64,000 bases of DNA from Plantago elongata (taxonomy: Eukaryota; Streptophyta; Magnoliopsida; Lamiales; Plantaginaceae), in the NCBI GenBank assembly GCA_036897095.1, contig JAYMSP010000007.1:62001-126000 (forward strand), written 5' to 3'. The notes below the pieces were generated by a model. It was given only the letters and a program-made list of their open reading frames with translations, did no database searches and had not been told where the DNA came from. Below are positions 23,901 to 35,400 of the stretch, piece after piece. The position numbers were made by a program, and so were the translations under genes. Every line of letters starts with the position of its first letter. The stretch's first letter is position 1.

Positions 23901-26900
23901 TGAGATTATATTCGAGTTTGAGGAAATGAATGCCCTCGTTATCACCTAGTTCATAGCCAGCATGATTTAAAACCATGTTACAAAACATAGACCTAACATT
24001 AGAAAACGTTTTAATTTCATCATTTGGCAGGCACTACTAGAGAATATGACAGCACAATCATTTCAAAGAGCAAGCAATAAGGTAAAAAATCTGAAAAACT
24101 GAATAAGATTAAATGAATTGAAGTAGGAGGATGGGAATAGTAAGAAGCACAACAAGTATACCATAAATGTAATCCTGAAATTTTATCTTTTTAAGCTGTC
24201 TTTCTAAATAAAATGGCTCAGCCAAAATATCAATACTACTTCTGCTCATACCTCTGCATCAATGCCCACTATTTACAGTGTTGAGCTTTACCTTTGTATG
24301 GTGAACCCATGTGCTCGGTCTTCAATATGGTCCCATAACCTTTTTTCATTTTTTCTTTAAGAAAATCGATCTAGAGTCAGAACCGATACTCTTTACTTGA
24401 CAAACACAAACTTACATATATGTGTATAATAGAATAGATTGGAAACTACACGATTCAGTTAATTCGTAATAAAATACGACATTTTCAAATTCAGAATTAA
24501 CTTCTTCGGATTGAGATAAGGGTGCATCTTGAAATTTAACTAGTGAAATATACTTCTTTAACTTTTTTGTATTTTTGGTGGTCAATTATTTTGAACTTAG
24601 CATGATGTGTGTCCAAATGTACCATTATGAATTTATGAGTTGGGAAAATCTACCGAGAGTCCATAATTTGTGAGCGTCATGTATTATTGTATACTAATTG
24701 TACATTTTTATATTTTTATAATTTTACAAAAAAATTCATTGTATAATTATTATGTAATAATATACAATATGTGAATATACACGAAACACACAAAAATCAA
24801 CAATTTATATATAATATCGTACAATTAATATACAATAATACAATACTATCGCAATTCAGTTTTTGTATTAAGAGTTAGAGTTACCTAGGTTTTGAGTCAC
24901 TACAGTATCTTGTCCTTCAGTTCAATTTTTGTACTGTGCTAGCTAGGAGAGCAATGATTTTGATTGGATTCTTTCCTTTTCTTTTACTTCTATTTTTACA
25001 CGTGACTAGATGCATTAAACTACAAAATAACCATTAGATAAATACTTTCCCCCTCCTCCTAATAAAGAAATAATTTAATTTTACACGATTTAAAAAGAAA
25101 AGAAAATAGTACGTGGTTAAAAATAAGTTTGAGATATAAAAATATATGTGGTCCTAATAATGTGTGGTTAAAAATAAATTGTATTGTGGAATTATTTTTA
25201 TAAATAAAAATTTGTTCACTTTATTAGAATATTAAAATGAAATATTATTTCACCTCTAGCTGGATGTTAATTTATATAGTTATGTTTCACATCAAATATT
25301 ATAAGTAAGCTCGACATAATTTGATCAAATAAGGTAGTTAGTGAAATATATCATCTTATTTTTTTCAATTAAAGTATAAAATAATAAACTATCGCATGTA
25401 ACTTGGGCTTTTCGAAAAATTTATCTTCATATAAGTCTCTTTTATTATTTAAACTAAACCGTCAACTAAATTATCTAATAATTTATCAAACAATTCGATT
25501 CAAATCAGTCTTAAATCTCATCTGCGCTATCAATTAGTCTATGCATAGACCAGGTGGAATTACTACATAAAAAATGGTCAATGATTTGTGAGTTTAATGC
25601 GCATAACATAGACATATTTTGGAACTAAAACCTTGTGTTTATTCCCATCTACACATTTAATTTAATACGGTCCACAGCTACACAAAAAGAGTCATACCAT
25701 GTACGTAAGAATTATATTTAAAAATTAAGACTCTTGATCGTAAAAGAAGGGCGTCTTATTTTTGATTAAAGTACAAATTAAGAATCGTAATTTTAAAATT
25801 ACGATTCAAAAGTCGTATTTATTTTCTTTCTTTAGTTAATTTTAATGCTTTTCTTAAGTTTATTTTTATAATTATTTTTAAAAATCGTAAAAATTTAATA
25901 GTTGTATTAGATCAAATGTCTCGTCTGTGATTTAACCGTGCTGGAGTAAAACCTAAAGACTAGTTAGTTCAGCCCACTAATTGATCCACAAGTTTCCACG
26001 ACCATCGCTATTAAATTGACCATAATTTGCAAATTTCTAATTGACTACGACCTAACTAAATAATCGATCACCACCCAAATCCAAATTTAATTTAGATATA
26101 ACAATTTAATTATCTCATTTTTCATTATTATCACTAATAAGATTAACAAATCATGTAAAATGTTTATCAGAACTACTTTGAATTGATCAATTAGTCGTAA
26201 CTGATAAAATCATTTAACCACCATAGTTAAAATTAAGAGAAAATAAACTGAATTGAACTTAAAGGAGTTTTCAGTTGAAGAGAAGATACATTAGTCTCAA
26301 ACTCACATATTTAATAAGCCGAACAAATTAACTCTCCGGAATCTAAGTTTTATAAATGAGACTAATAGTTGAAGAGGTAAAAATCTAAAGTGACGAATAA
26401 GTGAAAGTGAAAAGAAGTGAAGATTCGAGTAAATTTCCAAGGAAGGAGGGTAATTAACTACTTTACTTGGTTGTGAGCATAGGAAGTTATTAGCCAAAAA
26501 AAGGCAAGGCATGGCAAGTACTCTTTTAGTATCACATTCTCACCTTCTGCCAGTTAAACCCAACAAGTAACCTTTTTTGCATCACAAATTACGTAGTAGT
26601 AAACGATGTCTAGCTATTAAGTTGCGTATCCATCAATCGCATCGCTGCATTTCATTACATGGCTTTGGGCCTTTAGCTAATGGTTAATGGCATGCACCTC
26701 TCTATATTATGTTCCTTCCACTTCAGACTCAATTTACATTGATTCTTCACGAATTATATAATCAAGTTCAACCGCAACAAGTTTTGTCGACAGATTCAGA
26801 CTGATACATCATAAATCACAGAAATTCGATCAATCCCCATGGAATTCAATAGAGTATTCTCTTCCTTTTTAACGAAATGAGCCATCCTTACAGATTTAAA

Positions 26901-27274
26901 TCGAAGATGTTTATTATAAGTTTGCTCGCTTGTTGGTTCGTTTGTATTTTTTTTTGTTTTTGGAGTAATAACGTGTTTGATTTATAGTTTGAAAACCATG
27001 TGCATGACATAAGTATCCAAACAACTAACTTATACAGTTGAAAGTAATCCCAAATGGAATACGCAGTTAGATGATTCTACGAACAAATTTATACAATGAT
27101 CATTTAAAATCTGAATTCTTGATAGAGGTGTGCAATTCATTCATCTACTCCATTGTCATTAAAATCTACTTCATGTTAATCAATCTCTAATGCATATGAT
27201 CTGACCTATATAGTTAACGTTATAGTACCATGGTGACATACACATATTTTAATTGGGATTAAGACTTGGTTTTT
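17941..27274. other. Long AT-rich intergenic region
   Basis: About 9.3 kb without a supportable gene. Open frames are short, lack exon-like codon use and match nothing I recognise. A locally more GC-rich palindromic patch (GCTGATATCC, GCCATATGCTGATATGGC) lies near 18655-18750. A small direct repeat lies near 22.9 kb and is listed separately. I see no rRNA, tRNA or CRISPR-like structure. Confidence 0.5.
22853..23007. repeat. 53-bp direct duplication with an inverted third copy
   Basis: ATTAAGTAC-GTTTGATATACCTATGAA-TGACAAAATCTAATTTA occurs twice in tandem, at about 22854 and 22907 (offset 53 bp). It then appears in reverse orientation at about 22979-23007 (TTTATCAATTTAGATTGTATATCAAAC). This is a small foldback structure in intergenic DNA, perhaps a remnant MITE. 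Confidence 0.6.
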
Positions 27275-28387
27275 AGCATGAAGGCAAAAATGTTCCTAAA
27301 GTTTGGACTATTTGGCACATATAGTCTATCATTTATTGTTCCTGTTAGATTTGGTTTCGAAATTTCAAAATTTTTGTATCCATGGGACTTCGGTTAATTT
27401 ATTGACCAAATTGACTGAGCTGGCATGACACCTAGCAGGTCAAGCTATTTATTGACCTCTATGTGTGACACGTGTCGACCTCCTGTTCAATCTCGCTTGT
27501 ATTTTGTTAAATAAATCTAAAAATTAATTTTAAATTGAAAAAATATATAAAAATTTAAATAAATTATAAATCATAATCTTAAATTAAATTTGAATATATT
27601 AAAAAATAATTAAATTAAATTCAGATTAAAAAAGAGGGGACACTAGCACGTATTGCTCTCTCGTAAATATGTTATAAAATTGTTTAATATAATTTAAAAA
27701 TATTTTTGAAAAAAAATATTTTTTTTACATTTTATTACATATAAAATAAATTACAAAAACACAAAAATGCTATTTGCTACAACAAACTTTCAATTGGGTT
27801 GTTGGATTTTGTTTTCTTTACTATAGGAAATCGTATTTTTTAAATTTATTTTTATTTTCTTTATTTAGTTTATATGTAATAAAATATAAAATATATTTTT
27901 ATATTTTTAAAAATATTTTTCAGTAATTTTTACATCATTTTTTAATTATATTAAATATTTTATACCCATAAATTACGAGAGGGTGACACGTGTCACCACC
28001 TTTTCTAACTTGAATTTAATTTTTTTTAATATATCTAAATTTAATTTAAAATTACATTTTATATTTTTTAGAATTTATATATATATATTTTTTGTCATTT
28101 AAAATCAATTTTAAATTTTATTTTACAAACTACAGGCCAGATTGAACAAGACGTGTCCCACTATTTTTGCATGTACTTTTTAATTCAGACATCGCACACA
28201 TGGAGGTCAATAAATAGCTTAACTTGCTTGGTGTCACGCCACTTCAGCCGACTTGGTCAACAAATTGACCAAAGTTCCACGAATGCTAAATTTTCAAAAT
28301 TTCGGGACCAAGTATAACAAGGGCAACAAACGGTAGACTGCATGTACCAAATGGCCAAACTTTGAGACCATTTTTACATTTATGTTG
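27275..28387. mobile_element. 1.1-kb palindromic (long-TIR) DNA transposon
   Basis: The left half, about 27275-27800, is matched by the reverse complement of about 27820-28387, so nearly the whole element is two arms of about 500 bp. Shared blocks from the ends inward are AAAAATG-TCTCAAAGTTTGG, CCATTTGGTACAT, TTTGTTGCCCTTGTTA-type, AATTTATTGACC, AGCTATTTATTGACCTC-ATGTGTG, GACACGTGTC and GTTCAATCTCGC-TGTA. The arms are clearly diverged, so the insertion is not young. It has no coding capacity. The long terminal inverted repeats and AAAGTTTGGAC-type ends suggest a Mutator-like or other foldback element. I see no convincing flanking duplication, so the superfamily is tentative. Confidence 0.8.
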
Positions 28388-29529
28388 ATTCATGCATCTT
28401 TACTTGAGATGGTTGAATTCAAATAAAGTGTGAATGTGGATAAATACCTTTGACTTCTATTTCATGACTTGAAGTCCAGAAGGACTTGCATTCCGATTTT
28501 GACTCACAATCTCATTTTTTTTATTAAATTCTATCATTTAAGACTCTTATGTTTCTTTTCACGAATTTTATTTATTTATTTATAAAACACGATATGAGCA
28601 TAATACATCAATACCTCCTAACAAAACTAGCGCCTAACAATTATAAGATTTTCATCACGTTGAAATTTGTTTGCCACATATTTTTCAAGTCGTTCGTTAT
28701 TATCCGATCAATGAACACTCCAATCGTTTTTACATATCGGATTTCCCATTTCACTACACAAGTCCTTGTGTACGAATTAGTCCATTCGTGACTTAATTCG
28801 ATGAATTTAGGTCGACGGTCGAACACCATCCAATCTTCCTTCTTAGAAAGTGTTCTGTAGTACTTATACATTGCAATTACAAAACATTGAATAATGGGTC
28901 CTCCATAGAATAAAACATTATTACAAGGAAGAATGAGACAAGGACTAAAACCTAACCTGTCGAGAGCTCATTGGCCATCACTTAAGGTCTTTGTCAAAGT
29001 GAGAAGTTCATTTTACTTTTGTATGAAACTTTCACACTGAAAAGTTAAAAGGAAAATATTGTAAATGTAATTTCCTGAATTAGGTTACAAATGTATCCAA
29101 GAAAATGCCTTTAATGTTTTAAAATACTACATAGATTTGTTACTACTTTTATTATTTGGCTATTTGGAAATACTACTGTATAAATAAAATGTACGTACCA
29201 GCTAGTTATAATTTTATGGTTCAAGTTATTGTCTGGGTAATAACTGTGTTTGAAATATGTACCCAATAAAATGATACTTCAACCGGTTTTAAGTTAAGAC
29301 CGTTGGTTTAACTGGTTCACTTGCAGACTAAAAGCTAACCTACCTGACCTAGCTCCGAGTCATCTGGGTTCAGGTTCATCTGGATTCATTGCTCCAAGGT
29401 TCGATGATTTGAAATATAAATAAACTTCCGTTAGATACAGTATTTCGGATATTTCATATTAAATATTAAATATTATGTTATAAATATTATATGTTTAATT
29501 ACAAACAATACATATTTAGAAATACAGAT
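28388..29529. other. Intergenic, nothing recognised
   Basis: AT-rich spacer. Overlapping frames on both strands near 28549-28871 are short and match no family I know. Confidence 0.4.
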
Positions 29530-29537
29530 GATGATGT

Positions 29538-29717
29538 CAAAGCGTTCGTAGTCGAGTGGCAATCGGAGACATCCCGTAATCAAGAGGTTACGGGTTCGAT
29601 TTCTTGAAATGGGTAATATTTGTTCTCTGTATAGAGATTTATTGAAGACTTATTGATGATAATTGTTTATTCGACTGAATATTATAATTGTAATATCGTA
29701 TCTAAAAAAAGAAAGTA
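29538..29717 (+). mobile_element. tRNA-headed SINE with target-site duplication
   Basis: The 5' end has a pol III A-box-like GTAGTCGAGTGG at 29548-29559 and a B-box-like GGTTCGATTTC at 29593-29603. A tRNA-unrelated body follows and ends in an A-rich tail (CTAAAAAAAGAAAG). GATGATGT flanks the element at 29530-29537 and 29718-29725. At about 180 bp, with an internal promoter, A-rich end and short duplication, it fits a plant tRNA-derived SINE. It does not fold as an intact tRNA gene. Confidence 0.8.
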
Positions 29718-29725
29718 GATGATGT

Positions 29726-31300
29726 AATTATTGCTTATAACACAATCGATGCTTGAAGATCATATATTATATTTGTGATTAAACATTCGATGTTGATCTG
29801 TATGTCTGATAAACAGTCTCTAACAAAAGATATGTAACATGATTTGTGTATTTTTTTATAATGTATAAAATATAATGTCGTAACGCAACATCTGGTACAG
29901 TTCGAGATCCGATCTTTTGTTAATTTGGTGCTGATCTTCAGGTTACAATGTTGGACCTACAAATAACACACATCTTATTTCCACACATTTTGCCCTCAAT
30001 CGTCGAATCATTGAAAAACTTCATATTAGGGTTATACCGTGCATCTCATTATAAGTTTACAAGATGAATAAACAAATTAAGTGGTAGTATTATTTATATA
30101 TAGATGGAGGATTAATTTAATATATAGATCAATAGATCAATGGTTACTAGTACTAGTACTTAACAACATCACTGCTTAATTAAGGCTATTATGACTTTAT
30201 CGACTGAAATATTGTTGGTCCGGTGTTAATATCTCTTAGCTGTGTTTCCTTAATCTTGTGGAAATAGTTATTCCATAATTGCAAAAGGCTTAATCACCAA
30301 GATTGTTGAAAACTATGCGCTAATTTACGTGTGAGTACACACGACATTGTAACCAATTAATGCTTAATGGAGTATTTTGTTTAATCAGATTCGTTTTACT
30401 TACTTTTACAAATTTAGAACCAAGAAAATGACAAGGCAAAACATCAACTTCGAAAATTGGACATTTTGCTTTCACAATTTCTCATCTATTTTTCACACAC
30501 CAAAAACAGACCCATACCTAATTAAAGGGCTACACACCAAAAACATCCTTAATTAGTCTCCATTCATACGTTTCCTCATTTCCATAACTCACCTTCTTTT
30601 GGTTATGTATGTATTTCATTGTTATACCACTTCAAGTACATACTAGTACACAATATTTGCGGAAACGCTGATTAACTTCGTTTAAAAACGCAGATAAAGA
30701 CCTTAATAAACATCGGTAAAGTACAATTTTCTTGTAGTGGTGAATCATAATATAAGGCACTTGGTAGCAATATGAAACCATAAATGTGAAATATGATTCA
30801 TGACACATATATGTAACTACAATTAATCACACTTGCTAAACAGGCCTTATAAATTGCAGTAATATTCTAGCTATGTGGTGATAACTATTGGCATATACTA
30901 AATAAACTATTCATTAAGCTAGTACCCATGTTGAGTAATTTTGGTTAAACAATTTGCTCCATTTATTAAATATGGATTAGTATAATATGCCTTGTAAAAG
31001 TTGAGTGAGTAGAATGATTTTCTATTCTTTTTGGTAAAGAGATTAATAATAGGTGATTACCAACTATGGGCTAACACCATTTACAAACTAATCTCAAACT
31101 TTATAAATGCTCTTCTTATTCTCCAAGCCTCAACCATATTTCTTACCTCGTTGCATGTTGAGAATTAATATCCTTAGTCGAGCTAGCTACATGTTTTAAG
31201 CAAAATTTACCACAAATGATTTTGTGTCTTTCCTTATAATTTCCCCCATCCATCTTTCCTTGAAACATGTGAAGAATTTACCAAACACTCATTAAAAACC
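29726..31300. other. Intergenic, nothing recognised
   Basis: AT-rich spacer upstream of the tandem array and the SEP3-like promoter. I see no gene and no clear repeat. Confidence 0.4.
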
Positions 31301-32016
31301 CGCTACCTGATCAACTTGAACGACCTAATTAACCAGTCAAATAGTTTACAACTAGTTTTGCTAAATTAACCAGTCAAATAGTTTACAACTAGTTTTGCTA
31401 AACGACACCAATAGTTGTAATTGTCCCTGAATCAATCTCAGCTACCAGACCAACTTGAACGACCTAATTAACCAGTCAAATTGTTTACAACTAGTTTCAT
31501 TATACGAAACAGATAGGCGACAGTTTAATTGTCACCGAATCAACCCTCACCAATCGAGAGGCTTGTTTTGAATTTTTCTTTGTGGTTTGAGCATTTACTT
31601 GTGATGAGCTATAGCTGTTTGAGTTACTGTTTTTGGTTGTAATTGGTTTGGATAAATCTCTAGTCGTGCTGTAGTTTTTGATCCTTGGTTTGGATGATTT
31701 GTTTCTATTTTCCTTTCGTGATTGTTTCATTGAGAGCATTACTTATGCCCTTGAATCATATTAATAAAATTATTTGGCCGTTTCAAAAAAAAAAAAAAAA
31801 CCCCTCACCCACCGGATTAACTTGAGCAACCTAATTAATCGTCATATAGTTTATAATTTACGAGCTAGTTTTGCTAAGTAGAGACTCCGAGAATCAACCC
31901 TCATCTACCGGACCAAATTGGACGACCTAATTAACCGTCAGATAGTTTATAAGTTACGAGCTAGTTCTGCTAAACGTCAATGAGAATTGTAAATGTCACG
32001 GAATCAACCCCGAACC
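31301..32016. repeat. Tandem array of ~100-140-bp units upstream of SEP3-like
   Basis: Four diverged units begin with CTACC-GA-CAACTTGAACGACCTAATTAACC-type sequence at about 31304, 31443, 31810 and 31905. They carry CAGTCAAATAGTTTACAACTAG, GTTTTGCTAAACG and GAATCAACCC blocks. Within the first unit a 37-bp segment is duplicated exactly (starts near 31328 and 31365). A poly(A)-tailed insertion at 31552-31801 splits the third unit. The array ends about 400 bp before the SEP3-like ATG, so it lies in or beside that promoter. Confidence 0.8.
31552..31801 (+). mobile_element. 5'-truncated LINE-like retroposon with poly(A)
   Basis: A 250-bp segment ends in AATAAAATTATTTGGCCGTTTC followed by about 16 A residues. 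It is flanked by CCCTCACC at 31544-31551 and 31802-31809, a target-site duplication inside the tandem array. The AATAAA-like signal close to the tail and the lack of a tRNA-like head suggest the 3' end of a LINE (or a processed transcript). No reverse-transcriptase sequence remains. Because it interrupts a repeat unit, it arrived after the array formed. Confidence 0.7.
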
Positions 32017-32298
32017 TTAAGAAGTCAAGAAAGGCATTTCCATGGTGACAACTATCAAGCAATGGCCAAAAAATCTAGCTAAGAAATTAAAGAAAAAGGA
32101 AAAAAGATTAAGAAAAAGGGATAATATTTGTGAAAACAAATGCACAAGCATATATGGTTTAGCAAAAGAAAAGTAAGTCTCGTGAGATAAAATGGCATAA
32201 TGCTCAGCATAGCACTAGTAGTTGTACTAGCTATCACAACATATTTTGCTGAGTTCTGACTTTATACATGTATTTAAACCTATCTATATCTATCTGTC

Positions 32299-32308
32299 TA
32301 TATATATG
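32299..32308 (+). promoter_or_regulatory. TATA box of the SEP3-like gene
   Basis: TATATATATG lies about 115 bp before the SEP3-like ATG, with a C/T and A-rich leader after it. This position fits a TATA box with a leader of about 80-90 nt. Inference from position only. Confidence 0.5.
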
Positions 32309-32420
32309 AACAAGGCAAGTTACGTACAGCAAAGCTCAGAAAGATTGAATTTTTCTGTGTTTGTTTTGTGATAGTAATACCTTGGAATAGCTAGCTACAG
32401 ATATAATCATCATCAAGAAG

Positions 32421-35400
32421 ATGGGTAGAGGAAGAGTTGAGCTTAAGAGAATAGAGAACAAGATCAACAGGCAAGTGACTTTTGCAAAACGAAGGAATGG
32501 CCTTTTGAAGAAAGCTTATGAGCTTTCTGTTCTCTGTGATGCTGAAGTTGCTCTCATCATCTTCTCCAATAGAGGAAAGCTCTATGAGTTCTGCAGTAGC
32601 TCTAGGTATGTATGTATATCAAAATTCATTTATTTTTTTCTTGATTGTTATACTGAAATAAGCCAACATAATTTTTTGGTGAGGATCACTTGTTTTGTGA
32701 TATATCCATGTGGTTTGGTTGGTTTTGAGATCTGGGGTGGTTTAAAAATTCAATCTTTTTTGGTGATGGGAGGAAAGGGAGTTATCTTTTATTGGTTTTG
32801 GGAGGTGTTTGAGGTTTTTTTTGCCGTTTTGGTGATTGTTTTGGGGTGTGTGGCTGTGGCTGTGTTAGATCTGCAAGAGGAAAACATAAAAAGAAGATCA
32901 TTTCCATTCTTATGTTTGATGAGTTTCTTTTCTTTTCTTTTCTACTAGTATGTGTGATTTTTAGTCTCTTCTACTACTGCTACATGTTATGCTATGCTAT
33001 GTTCTCTCTTTCTCCACAATTGAAAATGTACCATTTTCAGACTCCGATCTGATCTTTCTTCTGGTTTTTTGAGTGAGTATATGGAGAAAACTCTTTCATA
33101 ACTTTTCCAGGTATTAATTGTTCTTCATGCTCTACTAACTCACCTTTTCCTTTCTTCTTCTTCTTCTACTTCATGTTCTTCCTCTTTCTCTCTTATGTCT
33201 TTGTTGATTCAAAGTTTTTCCAAGAAATGTTGAGTTGATCGTCAGATTTAGGTACTACATCTCAGATCTGCATGAAAGCTGGTTTTTTTAAGCCAAACTC
33301 CAGTGATTTAGGGTTCACTGTTCAACTTAATTTCACCCCTTTTTGTATTCTTTTCACATGGATTTCACAATTGAATTGGTTGAATTATGAAAACAAGTTC
33401 AATATAAGAAACCAAGAAATAAAACTAAGATCTCTTTATCTTTTTTGTTTTAAAGAGGGACTATAAGTTGAGTTCTCTTTTACCTACTAGTCCATTTGTG
33501 AGTTTCAAGTGAAGATCTTTGAGTAGATCTTTCATTTCGTTTAGATTTTGTGCCTCGTGCTTGCACGTATCTTAGCGAGAGGCACGGCTCGGGCCGGAGA
33601 GGTGTTGATGGTTTCATTTGCATTTCTTCTCCTTTCGATATGATATTTATTCTTGTTTTTTTCAAAAAGAAAAAAGAAGTGAAGATCTTTTCAATTAGGT
33701 CTTAATTAAGACTGAGAGTTCATTTAGTTATTTTTCATTTTTTTACCCCATCTAATTATTCTTTGTTGATTTTTGGAGCAGAGGTGTAAATGTTCTTGGA
33801 TCGAGTAATTAGGGTTAGGTTTTGAATTTTTAATCCCAAATATTAATTCAACAAATACTGACATTTTCTCTTTCTAATCTCTCTCAGATCTCTGTGCTCT
33901 TTGCAAGAAAATGACAATCTTTCATATGTTGTTTGCATGTGATTTTAGTCTAAACACAATTAAAAGCTTTTGTCTTCTTTTTCCTATTATCTTCTTTTTT
34001 GCTAAGACATTTTGGATTTGAGCTTTATTTTCTTAGTACTTAGTACATCAGTCTTTTACCCAGTTAAGTGCCTGTTTTCAAAAGCTGATACTTTTTTAAT
34101 ATCTCCAGAGTTGCAGTGTTATTACCTATGGATAATTTACAGAACACCGTTTTATACTGAAATTAAAGTGAGATAACATAATGGATCTTCATCAGATAGA
34201 TAAGCTCATCAGCACAAGTCATTTCAACTTAAAGCTGTGATTTTACACTCAAACAGTCTAGTTTGTGTGATTTTTCAATATTAATTGTAGTATTTTCTTT
34301 ATCAATTGCTTAATCAGTACATTTTCTTTGTTACTCTAGCAGCATGCTCAAGACACTGGAGAGGTATCAGAAATGCAACTATGGTCCTCCGGAGACGAAC
34401 ATATCCACTAGGGAGGCACTGGTAATTTCTGTGCCCTTGGCATCTTAAATGAAAAACTTAAATGGATTCGTTGTGGAAATTCTGGGAAAAGAAACAAAGA
34501 AAACTATATTCGAGCTGATTCATGAGCTTACAGCTTCCATGACTTCGGTACAGTGAAACCTATGCGGTGAAGAAGCACTGCTTAAAAAGATTTTTTGCTT
34601 TCGGCTTTATCCTTAGTATATATGCCGAAAAGAAGTTACTATATATATTGGTTTTATGTGAGTTTATCATCAGCATTTATGATTAATAGATGAAGAAGAA
34701 ATTATGGTAATGTCAATCAATATATACATCTGTCTTTTTCCTTTCACTTGTGTTAGAAATGACAGGTGATTATGAAGTTTGTACGACTGGTTGATAACCA
34801 TTGTGAAAATGGAGTGGATAATACCTGAACACAATGTTTTAACAGTCTCCGAAGTGAAGCCTCTTAAATATGTTCATTATGGTAGTTAGACACGTTTTAT
34901 AGGTGGAGGCGTGGGGCATGAGGGCTTACAAACACCTCATTGAACCCATATCTATTTTACACCTCATGAGGTCTTATGAGTGTTTTGTGGCCTTATCTCA
35001 ACATTCACTTATGAGTGCGATATGACAACGATCTTGAACTTCACAGGATCGCAAGGAGCATTAACACTAACAATTCATTTGTGGAACATGCATATTGTAG
35101 CAACAAGGGTGGGGTAACTTTTGAAAATGAAGCAAGCATGATTTTTTTTTTTCAATTTTCATTGAATTAGATCTTGAAGGAGCATTGTGTTTTGTTTTCC
35201 TTGATGATGTGGGATTGGGTCGCGTAAACCAGCCTTTTCTTTTTATGGATCTTGAAGGAGAAAGTGAAAATTAAGAGAGGGAAATTGGAAAATCAGCCTT
35301 TTCTTTTTATGGATTAAGCATGTCTTCAACAAAATTTATGCTACTCAATGCATGATAATTTATTAATCTTAATTTCCTTCTATAGGGAGTATTGGTCTTA

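Noticed and set aside
29548-29603. A functional tRNA gene
   Set aside because: The box spacing fits, but a tail and target-site duplication show a SINE, and there is no full cloverleaf.
32421-32948. 175-codon frame starting with the MADS domain
   Set aside because: It is SEP3-like exon 1 reading through its donor into intron 1. The splice site at 32605/32606 and downstream exons explain it better.
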